NCBI RefSeq assembly: GCF_035222275.1
Contig: NW_026946359.1
Location: forward strand, 7,130,001 to 7,194,000
DNA length: 64,000 nt
Direction of reading: 5' to 3'
Source: Podospora bellae-mahoneyi
Lineage: Eukaryota; Ascomycota; Sordariomycetes; Sordariales; Podosporaceae
Below are positions 1 through 13,016 of this stretch, one piece after another (positions within the stretch are counted from its first letter, which is position 1; every line of letters begins with the position of its first letter). A program made the translations under genes and the position numbers. The notes under the pieces were generated by a model. It saw nothing but the letters and a program-made list of their open reading frames with translations. It searched no databases and was not told the DNA's origin.

Positions 1-3000
1 ATTAGTATAGTTAGGCATAGTCTCACGTATTTCAGTGAAATATCCAGGCCCTTAGCAGGTAGTTCAGAGGAGGCCAGTTCAGTTTTGGCCAAAAAATGGC
101 AGCTGATCACCCACCCTCAGCTCCTGCTCTCACTTGCACGTCAGGGCCCACCTCCTTCCTTTCCCCTCCAAAAGCTATGACTCTGCATTGCACCAATCAC
201 AGAACAGCACAGGCTGAGAGCACGCCCAGAACGGAAAGTGCTCATGGAGGGCGGGGGAGGGGAACACAAGAGACGGAGGCAGGCAGGAGAGAGTAGGGAA
301 CACTGCATTTCATTCCTCTGCATCTCACATGCTGACTCGCATGATCGATCTCGCTGAAGCAGCGGTCTCGAACAGGGACCAGTACGAGCGGGAAGCAGCA
401 GCATCGAGCGTCGACAATACCTCCGCCGCGCCATCGCCATCTGGCTGGCTGTCTCTTGGTCTGTCACTGTCTTGAGCCACGCTGTCTCACGGACTTAGCT
501 ATCCACCCCCCCCCCTCCCTCACTCTCCCACCCAGACATCAACTGACCCCTCCGCAGCTTCCGGCCGGGCCAAGCACTGCTGATTAAAACTCCCGCTCAG
601 TGTGTCACTGTCGCCGTGGATCTCTAAGCGAACCGGGCCGACCGCCTCTGCAGCTCCAATACGCGACTTTGCCGCCGCCGTGTCCCGCTTCTTGATCAGA
701 TCTTACCATGGAACACGAGCGCTGTGAGGGGGCCCTGTGCCTGCCGCCCCAGGAGCAAAAAAAAAAACCTTTGCCATGGCAAAACACTCACACGGACTAG
801 CCCACAGCTACGCTAAGTTAGTGTGCGTGGTATCATCCATGCAGCAGGGATGGCTCCAAGATTTTTCTGCGAATGGCATGCTGTTGGCAAGTAAGCGTCG
901 TGTGTGCAGGCAACAACAAGAAAGCGAGAAGCGATCACGCTGCTGATGAGCAGGACAGATACAGGGTCATATCCCAGGCACCCGAATTGCCGTGGGTGGG
1001 GTGGGAAACAAATAACATGCATGTAACAATGGGACGGGCCAGTGGCAAGGGTGCGGTGTTCCGGCTGGCAAAAGACGGAGGGTGTGATATTGATGGTGGT
1101 GGTGACGGTGATGGTGGTTTGCTGTTGTAGTGGATTGGACTGTGTTGAGGAAGACCATGGCGAGCAGCAAGGGAGATGGGAGAACACAAGGGCCGTTTCT
1201 GATGACGCGTGAGGAGCTGTTGCTCCCCAGCTTCGAGAAAAAAACGTCCAACGATCCGGAAACGTGTCGGCAGGGTTCGTGCTGGAGATCTATTGGACGT
1301 TCCCGTCCCAGCGTCCAGGACAGTGGGTTGAGTTGGCGGCAATCCAAGTCGGAGACTAGCGAAGCCCGCCCCACTGGAGTGCTGGATCACTCTCGGGCCT
1401 GTCCGTGGGACTCCAGCTCACAGCTCACAAAAGCCATTGCATTTTCCCGGCCTGCCGCCCGTTATGTTGTTGGTGAGTTGTGGGTCGCGCATCGGCCTTT
1501 GTGTCCGCTGCCCGCTGCTGACGGACGACAGTTGCAGGTATAGCCATGCGCTAGTATAGTGCTAACATGAGAGGGCCCTCGCATGGCATCCTTGCCCCCT
1601 CTTCGAGCCAGCCTTCCCGATCGCGGAGCACTGCTCTAATGGACCGATTGCCCCTCTTGTCCGCCTTCACCGCGGACGAGTGAGAAGAGCCAAAGGGCTT
1701 TCTGCTTCTGTCGACGTGCAGTTAGACCCAGGCCTACAGCTTCTCACATATACCCACTGAGAGTGCGAAGGGACGGACGAACTCGATGATGAGGTGGGAG
1801 TCGTCACGTAGCATCGCTGCGATTCTGAACCTCGACCCCACTGCATCACACCCTCCCGGGCCAAAGGTGATGGTGGAAGATGATGCTGGTGTGGTAAGAC
1901 GGCTTGACACGGGAAACGATAGAATCGAGCGCCATATACAACTAACTGGTCATACTTGTTACACCGTCAACTTGTCAACGACCGGCATTTGTGTCCAGCA
2001 ACCGAGCCCGACTTTGTTCCGGTGCTGTCGCTGCAGCCCGCCCTGGGGATGTGAGCTGGTAGGCTGGCAGGGCTTGGTGAACGGTGTTTGTGCTGCCCTC
2101 ATGGCCCAGGAGCCTTGCAGTCTGATTCGACCGATTCATCATCAGGGCGGTGCCAACCGTGCGGGTGGAGCTCCTCGCCGGATGTCACGCTAACGAGCGG
2201 GTGTGCGAGGGTCGCCCGTGCGTTGCAGTCCCGCGTTGGGTCCTGTGCCAACCCAGAAAAAGCCGATGGGCCTTGTAACACGACGGGACGGGTGGGCAAA
2301 CCGTCAGAAACCGCATCAAGAGATGTGTCAACCAGACCACCAGAGACGAACGGACAACCGCTATTGGCAATCCGTCCCAGGAATCATACACATCTGTTCT
2401 CCCCTCCAGAAGGACCCTCTTGGCAAGCAGACACGACGCACGCAGCAGTCTGGGACAGCCTCGAGCCTCAGTGATCGGTGGCCGGTGGAGCCAAGGATCG
2501 GGTGGATCGAGTGACTGCGGCATGGGGATTCGCGTGCCGCCCGCTCCTCTTTTAGGCTCATCCCGCTGGCCTTCTTCCGGACCTGGTCTCTGATAGGCCC
2601 ACCTGAGCCCATACCCTTGCACCATTCTGACCGCAACTGCACGGCGATGGCTTGCTCGAGTACGGTACAGTGGAAGTTGCTCAACCTATTGGCCGGTCCT
2701 CGATCACGTTCTTTCTAGCCTCAGCTTCCCATTTCCAAGGACGTGGAACCATCAGGGGCCACAGCAAGCCAATCCGACATTGTGCCTACCATGGGATGAG
2801 GCCAAGCATAACTCTTGGTGCGCGGGGGGGAAACTGAGGCAGGACTCCCTGCCACCCCACCACTCCGCGTTGGACGACTTGCTTCCATATTACCATTCTC
2901 AGTTGTACACACGTTCGGTTCGCTGCATGCCATCAATGACACGGGGTTTCCGGCCCCCCATTGGACAACCGTGGTGGGAGGATGAGCTATTACTGCGCAG

Positions 3001-6000
3001 CGATCTCGAAGTGCGTAAGAGGGTGCACACAAAGGTACTGCGAAAGTCATATAGCTCGCGCACACAAGCTGCATGCGGGGAGAGGTCCGAGATCTTCTGG
3101 TCACACCCGCCTCGCTTGTGATGCCCGTTGCTGCGACGTTTTGCTTTTGTTGTGCGTCGGTTCGTCGTCATGACAGGCTTTCCAGCACCGCCTCTGTGGT
3201 AGAAAGGTGTCGCGATGTTGAGGGAGCGATATCTGAACATACATGGTCACAACCTTGGTACACTCCTTCCGCTTCGGTTCTGCACTTCGGTGCTACGAGC
3301 TCGGTTACGGCCTATCCAAGCCGACAAGCATCAGCGCAGTTGGGCGGTGTGCTCAACCAGGGGGAGCAACTTCAGCCGCGGCCGTGGGCGTGCATTTCGC
3401 AGCATCCTCCGCTATGGGCTGCATACGTTCACCGTCAAGATTTAATTGAGTGCTGGGAATGTGTATTGAACTGGGTTTGTGCGGGAATATGTTTGGCCAA
3501 AGTGATAGCCTTTTGCGTTTCAATCCCGGCTCACCGGTCCTATCGTCTCGTCAGGCCTGATGGGATGTTTGTTGGTTCAGGATGAGAGCGGGGGATGATC
3601 TCAGGATGGTAATCCTAACAGCGACAATCCAACCTCTTTCCGATGTGGGCTGTGTCCATGTGAGGGAGAAGAAGCGCCCAGTTTCGGGTTCGGGCGTGTC
3701 TTCGGGCATAACCATATATGAGGTCTCGCTTTGCTGCACAAGACATCATGGACTGACGAAAACTTGAGGTGACCAGAACAAGCAGAGCATCTGAGAAGAA
3801 TCCTAGCCCTGCATCTACAGTAGTGGTATCTTGTACCCCCCGCAAATCCCCTTCTCAAAATGGGAACAGGCAACGGCAGCAGGGGGGGACGTCCCGCGGG
3901 TCTGTTCCCTCGCCTTGGGTCTTGCACCCCCGTCTCATCTGACGCCTGGCCATTGAAGGGAGAGAGTGATCAGCAATCTTGCAAAATCGTCACAGCTACT
4001 TGTGACAACCGATAAGAGTAATTTTTCTAGCCAAGCGTTCACTTCGGTCAACCGAATATTGGTATTGCAAACCAGTCGAAGACGAGTTGCAGGTCTCATC
4101 AAGGCTGTACGACAGCAGCAATGCCGATATTTGCAGACACACAGGGCTCGGTCAGTCTTGCACACACCTCTAGACAGTATCACAGCAGGAGCTGAAGTCT
4201 GTTTGAGCAAACCCCCACAACAGTGACACCTGTCTTGAGCAACGGGTCCATGGAGAGATATTATTATCCACCGACATGTCTTGCATGGTTCAAGACACGC
4301 GGCATGTTTCTTCTTGGTGGCAGAAACATCCATCAAGCGAGCTGAACTCAAAACGCCTTCAAATCCATCCGCTAGTTCCACCCGGGGGGGGGGGGAAATT
4401 GAGCCTACCATCTCTTCAGCACCACCTCTCGCATTGGGCCGTATGGACACCAATTCAATGGTAACATGACCAAAGGCTCGGTTGGGTCATGTACGATCGA
4501 GGACTTATCGCCCGTCATGCCCCTTCATGACCCCAAGTTCTCAGTTCACCATAGTCTGCCCAGCTCCATGAAGCAGAATGGCGCGGTCGCCAGTTCCTCA
4601 CGCCCCAGGTCTGCTGCAAGGCAATCTTGCGTGTCTTCATACAAAAGCCGAGCATTCTCTTGTAGTGCAAGTACTTGGCAGTTCTCATGCCGGCCCAGCG
4701 TCCAGTCGACGGGTAGCCAGATCGCCGGAGAGCACGCCAACCATGCTGACCAACTTTCGGAGCAGTAGCAGGGTGTCACGACAGCAGCGCGTGGTGTGTT
4801 TCTACTAGGCGTCATTTAGCTCACGTTTTGCTGGACCAACGACTCTTCGGTCAACTTCAACATGGCATCAAATATGACCAGTCATTTTCATGGCCTCGTT
4901 GCGTTTGGAGGTTCACCAATCTCCATGCATAGATTCCGGGCGTGGCTTAGCAACTGTTGCTACTCCAATTCGGCCCTGACATGGATGGGATGGCTGTGAG
5001 GTCGTAGAGGCATATCCCGTCCGCAGATGGCCTCTTTGACCTCCGTACTGGTCTGACCACCTCAGTGTGCTTGACGGGCCAGGTCCTCGCTGGCAGCGGA
5101 ATGATCCGGAGTGTCCAGTTCGAGCCCTTTCCATACATCCCCTTCGAAGCGAGGCGATGTCCGAACAATGGCCACGACAAGGTCGGCCAAGGCTGATGTC
5201 GGTGGGTTATGTCTCCATTCCAGCACTGCAAACGTCGTCTGGAAGGGTCAGCTGGCTGAGAATTGGCCAAGGCGGGCGTGTTTGAAAAACAAATTCATAC
5301 TCGACAGGTGCATTGTTCGAAACGCTGGCTACGTGGCGAGGGGTAGGCAAGGGATCCGTTGCTTGGGATAGTTTACCTGGCCCAAACACCCGCGGCCCGG
5401 GCGAGCGGTCGGACAAATCTCACGATGCGCAGACTGGATCTTGAATAGCTATCAGAACAGGTGTTCAGGCCCGGATGGCCGCCAACGAGACGGCCTTTTA
5501 ACGCAGCAAAGCGGCACAAAACAACCACTTCGAGAGCGAACGGGCGCCTCGACGTGCAGAAGCGACGAAAAGGCGGTCAACACTCAAGCAAAAAACTAAC
5601 AATGAGCCAGACGACCGAATCCTGATCACATTTGCCTGTCACAAGCAGAGAGAGAACAACGGGCCACGACAACAGAAAGTGGTTGGAGTGGGTTGTTAGG
5701 CGGCGCCCATCGTGTAGCTGAAAAGGGCTACGATTGGGTATTACGGCTCATTGCTTTTCCCGTGAAACAACAGCACACGCAACCCGCACACCCAAACTTG
5801 CAGGGGATCGAAACGAATGAGCGCACGAGATGTCAGTCACGTGAGCAAAAGCTGCTGTACTCCACAGATTCGCTTCCGCGCGAATTTCCGTAAGAGAAAA
5901 CGGTCCTCGCGTGGGAATGGCTGGAAGGGGCTTTGCAAAGGGAGGGGGACGGGGCCACATGCGGAGAGGCCAGGCGCCTCCCTTGCGCACAATCGTGCTC

Positions 6001-9000
6001 ATGGTGATGCCAGATGCTGGACGTTCTGGGGGTGTTCAGGGTGTCAAGGTCGCAAAAGTCCCAGGATGGCCTGTCCAGGAGGGCTTGTTTTGGATCCCCT
6101 TGTCTTTGGTGACGGAGTGGCGTGAGTGGCGACCGTGGATGGTCCTTGCTCAGCTGCTCCGTATCGCCCTTCCCCGAAATCAGATCTGGGAATGCCCCAG
6201 CTCTTGCAATCGCTTGGCAGAAAATGGGAACCTCCATCAGGGCGGGGGCAGTCCGTAACAGTAACATCCACCCAAGCAACTTGATACCATACACGGACCG
6301 AGCGACACCGCCGTTCCCTCTCCCCCGTATCGCTTTTTCTTCAAGAGGGGACGAGTCTCGCGCGCTTGACGAATCGAAGGAACCCAACGAGAGACCATTG
6401 TTGGTTGGCGCTCGATGCAGCAACATGTATCCGAATCAGACCCCTTCACCAGCACACTCCCCTACATGAGCTAATGCCACCCACCTCACCGAGGCCGCAC
6501 ACCACAGCACACCGCACCCCCCAGTCGCCCTCAATACGTGACATCTTTACATGCGACGGCACAATTGCGGTGAAAGGGCCCCTCCAGGCCAACAGGGCTG
6601 TCGAACAAAGGGAGACAGGGCATCCAGGGGGCCCTGTACAAATCATGTTACACTGAGGGCCGCGAACTGTACCTTCCCGTTCCGCGCTTCCCGGGTGCCA
6701 TGTCCGTCATTGCCTCATTCCTGCAGTTCTGCTGTCCCGCTGAGGGAGAGGAGAAAGCCACTGGCACACTGGCAACTGTCGCCCAACAACCCGAAGTGGT
6801 CGGAGTTGGGGGGTAATCGTCGGCCTTGACCAGACCCAACATCGAATCCAGGTGTAGGGCTGAGCGGGAATTTCCTGACCGCTTTTGTTGGAATCGATCA
6901 GCATCAGGAAGTTCACACGACCCTTGGCCTCTTGCTCCCCCTCACCCTTGACTGCCGGCCGGCCGATCTCGCTAGAATCGGTTCTTGTCACAGTGTAAGT
7001 GTAAACTTCAGCCAGCCTCCTTCGAGCGGCCGAGGAATTGTTACGATACCTGCCACCTGCTGCTGCGCGGGCCCTGCAGCAATTGCTGCGGCGATGTGCC
7101 CCGTGGTGGCACAGAGGCACTCAGTCAAGGTGACTTCCTGGATGGATAAACACTGTTGATGGTGCAGATGGCCCTGTGCAACCAACCTCAGGCCGCCTCA
7201 CCACGACCGCAGCTCTCCAGAGCTCTTCCTCACCAGGGGTTGGGGGAGCACACGAGCTTCACACAACCGATGTCATCCGACTCACGCAGCCGCCAGGAGA
7301 CCACTGTGTGCATACAGGTACCTGCGGTGGCACAGGTCACTTTGGGAGAGGTGATAGCTCGGACGCTGGTTTCTCTCAATCTGGTCATCCGGCAGCCCCT
7401 TCGCCGAACCTCCAGTCTCCCGCGCGGCAGGACTTGTTTGGATCTGACAGGCCAGTCGAAGAGGGGTCTTATGCTGCCATCCCATGTTTTTCGAAACGCC
7501 GGCCAGGCTTTTGTAGGGATAAAGTTGGGATTTTGCAGCAATCCGTTGGCAGGCTCCATATATCAACCCACGCACTTCGGTCACGGTTCAGGTGGTTGGA
7601 AACCTGTCGGAGAGATCTCCCTCTGCTTGTCCACCAGGCTAATGCGAGATTCGTTTCAGTCATCACCCCTAACGAAGCCGATTGCGCCTCCATCTTGACG
7701 CCGGCCCGGATATGACCACCTCCCTCACTGCCTGCGTGGCCCGAGAGGAAAACCGATAAACCTTGTGTGTTTTGTGGTGACGTTGCAGTCCCCTGCTCCC
7801 TCTGATGCCGATGCGGGCAGTGTGGGCAAACAGACGGACGCAGCGCTCGTGCAACAGGTACAGAGACGCCCTTCCAATGCAGAACCAAAAAATCAACTCA
7901 CAGAGCCGGTCAGCTCGCAATAAAACACTCAATTGGAAACGAATCCGGACAAACGGCGGTGAGGATGGCGGACCCCCGTATCGCCTACCGGCCGACCATT
8001 GCCAACACGGCACCGCATCACACCTCACTCACCTTGGGACCCTCACCCCATCAGTCAATCTCGGACCTGCTGGTTGCCCAACGCGCGGGGCTCGGTGCTG
8101 TGCGCCCACGGAACAACATTTCGAATGATGTTTGGATACTCGCAGCAAGCATGTCCTGTCCCGCTCCTCTGATGCGGCTTGGTACAGGCAGGCCACCGAA
8201 AGCTGGTCGGCTGCCTGCCGGTATATGTCCGCAACATAAGGGGCTACATCAAGACATGATGTGTCGTCTTGAAGCTTCCCCGCACCCCAGCAAAGCTGGC
8301 TAGCCAACCGTCCAACCAGTCCGACAACCATCGGGTCACGGGTCGATCGAGTAATGTCTGGCAATCCGGTTTTCTGGGCCGTTTTCTCGTCTTGTTTTGC
8401 GGCCCAACAAACGCCTCATTGACGGGTGCCCGTTGAAAGCCGTCCCGTTGGCAGGAACTGGGGTTGCACCAAGGAAGGGTGCCGCCAGCCAGTGCTGGGT
8501 GCAGCGGGTATTATCTAAGTGTGCAGTGACCCGGCTGGAAAAAAAGTGAGATCTGACACTTCCGCCCGAGGACGGGTACGGGCGGGAGACACAGGGAGAG
8601 CAGGTACATCGTCAGCATGGGTGTCCTACCTGTTCTCAGGAGCCCAAAGAGATGGAGCAGGTTGTGATGAGTATCACACAGCATACGCATGTGGAGGTGG
8701 GTAAAACTCCCGTGCCACGGTCACTTTTTGCTCCCCTCCTCATGATGATGATCTGATGGGTTGCTTTCTCTCTCCCCTCCCTCCCCTCCACGCAGTCACA
8801 GGGTCCGAAGAGGGCTCGCACCTTTTGCCTTCTCGATACCACCGCCCACCACCCTCTTCGCGAAGCGTGCTTCCTTAGCTTTGTGGCCCTGCCCTTCCCT
8901 TCCACCACAACCCCGCTTACCGACATCAGGTTGCAGGAAGCCCGCCGCAGCCCGCTTGCCGGTCTGTTTTTTGCCTGGCTGTGCATCAAGCACCATGGCA

Positions 9001-9955
9001 CGACAGCAAAAGGTGACCAAGGTGCAGCAAGGCAGCGGCGCGTGAGGGATTTGCCTCGGTGCGGTGGCTGTTTTTATCATATGAACTTGCAGTTGATCAA
9101 GGCAGGAAGATGGGCGGAGAGATGGTGAAAGAGAGAGAGAGAAACGCGGGGCAGCCATCCGTGGTAAGACAGGGTAGGTAATCTATGAGACTGGTCTGGA
9201 CTGAGATTGATGTTTCGCCGGGCACCACCACCGTGAACCAAACCCCGGGCTGAGCCGAAGGTTGGTACTTGGTAACTATACGGCCTGGGGACATATCCAT
9301 CTGATATTAGATTGTTACGCCGTGGATTAAATTACAATGCAGCAGTCGTCATATGAGGTCTAGACAGGATGAAGAGGTGTGCGTCACCACACCCTCTCGT
9401 GAGGACAAGAAAGAAACTAAACGGTTTGATCTACTCGATTGTTTATGCGCGCGGGAAGATCAGATGCTGTGGAGTATTCATGCCTGCCTTGGCTGTGTTT
9501 CGTGACGTCCCTTTTTGCCGTCTTCTCTTCCCCACACCGGCCGGCAGTTTTTTATCACGCAAGGGCTCGTTGTGCTTTCTTCCAAGTTCTTGGAACAAGC
9601 AAGGGACACTTGTTGCGGACCGACGCGAGGGGGGGAAGGGGGAAAGATCGTCGTTTGTTTGGAAATGCAGGTGATCGTTCTTGGTGGTGGATGATGTCTG
9701 GGACGCTAGCGAGTTATGTGTTTATCCTATTGTTGGTGGTGGTGGAGTGGTGGTGGTGACTCCTGGAGAGGAGAGGGGGTGCATTTACCGACCTAGCAGG
9801 GGGCGTGGGAAAGGTCTTGTCTTTTTTCTTCTGTCTCGCTGTTGTCTTGGAGTGTTGTGATGTTGTTTCTGATCACCAAAACATGAAATCTGGGGGGCAA
9901 GCAAAAAAGAAATTATGGGGCATTGAACCAGACAATGGTTGATCGATGGGAGCTG

Positions 9956-9956
<1 letters not shown>

Positions 9957-10000
<44 letters not shown>
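9957..10000. repeat. (TG)22 microsatellite
   Basis: An uninterrupted TG dinucleotide run of about 44 bases, followed by TTGTTG. It is the longest perfect dinucleotide repeat in the window and should be length-polymorphic between isolates. Such runs can form left-handed DNA. It lies in the gene-poor stretch, about 1.3 kb upstream of the methyltransferase gene. Confidence 0.95.
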
Positions 10001-10002
<2 letters not shown>

Positions 10003-10194
10003 GTTGCTTAAGCGAGGCAACAAAGGGATGGAGAATGTCTCTGTCGGATCCAAAAATATCTTTCATGATGTCTTGTCTTGGGGACATACGGAGGTGCTTC
10101 TGCTCTGGGTGGACTGGACGGTATATGGCATACCAAGAGGAGATGTTCTGGACTCTTTCCTGGCCGGTGTTTCTTTTCTGCGCCCATTCCATCA

Positions 10195-10240
10195 GCACAC
10201 CACACCACATCACACCATACAGCACTACACCACATCACAC
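10195..10240. repeat. CACA/CACCA low-complexity tract
   Basis: Degenerate run of CACCACACCACATCACAC-like units, about 200 bases after the TG microsatellite. No coding function is evident. Confidence 0.8.
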
Positions 10241-10313
10241 ACTCCAAACCAAGCCAAACCACCATACCATCCTTCCTCCCTTTGTCAATAATGGACATTT
10301 TTGATGTGAAGAG

Positions 10314-10341
10314 GGCTGGCTGGCTGGCTGGCGGGCTGGCT
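10314..10341. repeat. (GGCT)n short tandem repeat
   Basis: About six copies of a GGCT tetramer with one imperfect unit, within the low-complexity zone upstream of the methyltransferase gene. Confidence 0.8.
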
Positions 10342-10706
10342 TGGGTACAAACAAGCAGAGCGGGCGGGCAGGCAACTTGGTTGGTTTTGGGGTTTGGGGT
10401 TTGGGGGTGGTGCTTTGCTGCTCCGTCCCGCTCCGTCCCGTTGGGCGGGCTTGAGCGTCGGGGCGGTCCCATAGGGGGCTTACGGATACAGGGGCACTGT
10501 GTGTAATTTTGGTGTAAGGGAGCAGTTTATGGTTTGATACACAGGCAGAGACGCTGCCTAATGGGGTAAGAGTGGGCTTGTTAAAATTACACGCGATTTC
10601 ACGCTGAGGGCAGCGAAATACAGTCTTGTAACGGTCGGCTGGATGACCGTCAGTAAGGTCCGTCATTGAAAGATTGGTCATCATCGGCGTTGGCCTCCGA
10701 GTGTGT

Positions 10707-10707
<1 letters not shown>

Positions 10708-10738
<31 letters not shown>
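10708..10738. repeat. (GAC)n trinucleotide repeat
   Basis: About ten GAC/CGA units in a row. The minus strand could read this as a serine or arginine run, but the surrounding frame shows no gene. It is treated as a microsatellite. Confidence 0.85.
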
Positions 10739-10739
<1 letters not shown>

Positions 10740-11036
10740 AGTAAAAAGCAACCAAGCTGTCGCAGAGTTGTTGGAGAGGGTAAGGGAAACTCGCCGGGGT
10801 ATTTGAATTGTGAGTAGATATTCACAGTCATTGGAGTTGCTAGTGTGAGGGTTGAGGTGAATATGTGCCCGATATGTTTCCGGAGAAGAGGGAAGATGTG
10901 CGTATTTAAAATGTGCAGAGTGGAAGGACAAAGAGATCACAAGAGTCCCTGACGTGTAGAGATGTTCATTATCAGATTTCGCACTTTCTGATTTGATTAG
11001 GTATGTGTGTGGTGTTGGATTGTGGAGTTGAGGTTA

Positions 11037-11074
11037 GATTCAAGGTTGGATTCAAGGTTGGATTCAAGGTTGGA
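11037..11074. repeat. 12-bp tandem repeat, about three copies
   Basis: The unit ATTCAAGGTTGG is repeated about three times in tandem, roughly 260 bases before the methyltransferase start codon. It sits in the probable promoter or 5' leader. Its regular 12-base spacing makes it a possible cluster of protein-binding sites, which is inference. Confidence 0.75.
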
Positions 11075-11329
11075 ACTATCGACAGCCACGAGGAAGCTCT
11101 CGCTGGGTTGGATCACAACCTGCTTCTTCGACTATCACTGATGAGCATCACTAACCAGAAATCAATCAATGGGGGGGGGGAATCCAGATGCTAACGAGAA
11201 TGCTTCCCCAGATATTTGTACTCCCATCACCACGATCGGCCCGTCAGCACCGTTCAACCATCCATATCACCGACCTGCTGATCACGTAGCCAGCTGGCTT
11301 TCCTCAGCCGAGACTCTCACCATCTCAAC

Positions 11330-12642
11330 ATGGCCGATCACCCTCACACTGACGGTTCCCATCACGGCCACTCCCACGGACACTCTCACGATCATGGTCG
11401 CTCCCACGCTCACGGCCACGGAGAGACTCAAAACAGGGAGTACTTCAAGTACGTCACCCTTCGCTCCCCCAGACATTGTTCCCAGTTGCTAACGTTCGAG
11501 CGAAGTCAACAAGCATCCTCTTACGACTCCAAGCACGAGAAAACCCTCGACAAGCTGGTTGAAGAGATCAGGAAGCGGATCGATTTCATTGGTGTTGAGT
11601 GGGCTGACGAGGAGAGCTCGGCTGACGAGGAGGAGAAAAAAGATGACAACAGGGAGAAGAGGGAGGTGAGGGAGGTGAGGTTGTTGGATTATGCTTGTGG
11701 GACCGGACTTGGTGAGTCTCTGCATATATCCAAAACACAGAGAGGACACGGCTGACACGTGTTGATGACGGTAGTTTCGAGGGTATGGTACCTTTTACTC
11801 AACCGGTATGGGAAACCCCGTATGCTGATGTGACTATATAGGCTCTTGCTCCGTATACCACCCAGTGTGTCGGCATTGATTTGTCCGAGAATATGGTACG
11901 TCCTCTTCCTGGTGCTGAGCTTGCTTCAGAGGCAAACAAGCACACATCACACATGGCTGACAGGAAGAAACCAGGTGGCTACCTACAATGCCAGAGCCGC
12001 AAATCAGGTAAGTTTTGAACCGGGTTCCCCCCCTTCTTCAGCCCCTTTATCGCTGCCAGTCAACCAACCCCCATCACCAACTACACCCAGTCCTTGATCC
12101 CCATACCTCATCTCCATCTATCCCCTTTACGCCTCCCCCCCTTCCCCCCCCTTTCACAAGCCAGTGCTAACATCCGTTCCCCCCCCCCACCAAAGGGCCT
12201 GACCCCCGAAGAAATGCACGCCCACGTCGGCAACCTGTGCCTCCCCGCTGACTCCCCTTCCTACCCCACCCAAACCCAACTCTTCTCCTCCTCCGACTTC
12301 TTCTCCTTCGACCTAGCAGCCATCTGCCTAGGCTTCCACCACTTCGACAACCCTCCCCTCGCAGCCCGCCGTCTCGTTGAGCGCCTCAGGCCCGGCTCCG
12401 GCGTGCTCATGATTTTGGACTTCCTCCCCCACGAAAAGATGGACGCCTCCCATCCTGCCTCTGGCACTGTCATCCACCACGGCTTTTCCAAGGAGCAGAT
12501 CCAGAAGATCTTTGAAGATGCCGGAGCAGGAGAGCACTTCGCCTTTGAAGAGCTGGCGGTTGTTTTCAACAAAGCTGCGGGGACGAGGGAGGAGATGAAG
12601 AGGAAGATTTTCATGGCCAGGGGGACGAGGAGGGCGGAGTAG
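11330..12642 (+). CDS. SAM-dependent class I methyltransferase, six exons including an 8-nt microexon
   Basis: A Rossmann-fold methyltransferase that probably acts on a small molecule or protein in the cytosol; the substrate is unknown. Exons: 11330–11448, 11506–11711, 11775–11782, 11842–11895, 11975–12007, 12196–12642. The N-terminus is His-rich (about 13 His in the first 35 residues) and could bind metal. SAM-binding motif I is LLDYACGTGL, immediately before the microexon. The acidic loop is CVGIDLSENM. The motif IV-like segment is FDLAAICLGFHHF, and the post-I region continues into RLVERLRPGSGVLMILDF. The splice model restores an unbroken family-like fold (GLVSRALAPYT across three junctions), which supports the microexon. 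Introns 1 and 2 have good GT..AG ends. AATAAA at 12781 may serve 3' end formation. Confidence 0.88.
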
Positions 12643-13016
12643 AGCCATACCAGGCCGGGGAGGGTCAGATCAGTGTTGAAGGACTGAACGAGATAGGATT
12701 GTAGAATGAAGTATGTTGGCTTACCTGTTCCCTTACATTGAAAACGTCACTTTGTCTGCCGGAGGACCACAAATCACAACAATAAAGTAATCAGACGCAG
12801 TGAAACATTGTTTACCCATCACTACCTAGCCCCGGTCTAACGAATGCCGTTTTCATATCACCATCCCATGCTTCTGCGTTCTACCGGAATACAAAACATT
12901 GAACCCAATGACAGTCTGCGTCCGATAAAGCCCCACCCATACCAACGCCCTTTCTCCTGGTGCTATGCCGTCATGTCTACGTAAAAGGACAAAGTGATTT
13001 GCGGATGAGAAGTCGC
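12643..13016. other. Convergent 3' intergenic region
   Basis: The 374 bases between the stop codons of the methyltransferase (+) and UBP6 (-). It is AT-richer than the flanking coding sequence and contains AATAAA at 12781 on the plus strand. No gene is seen. Confidence 0.7.

Larger units (their letters stand above)
1..11329. other. Gene-poor stretch of about 11.3 kb with no supportable gene
   Basis: No reading frame in this stretch shows a recognisable domain, a convincing exon–intron series or protein-like composition. The longest frames are short, overlap one another on both strands and look like chance. Composition is near 55% GC and not TA-rich, so it does not look like a RIP-mutated repeat graveyard. 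Simple-sequence runs are concentrated in the right third (listed separately). It may be the extended upstream region of a gene lying left of the window, or hold long non-coding transcripts. Neither can be decided from sequence alone. Confidence 0.6.
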
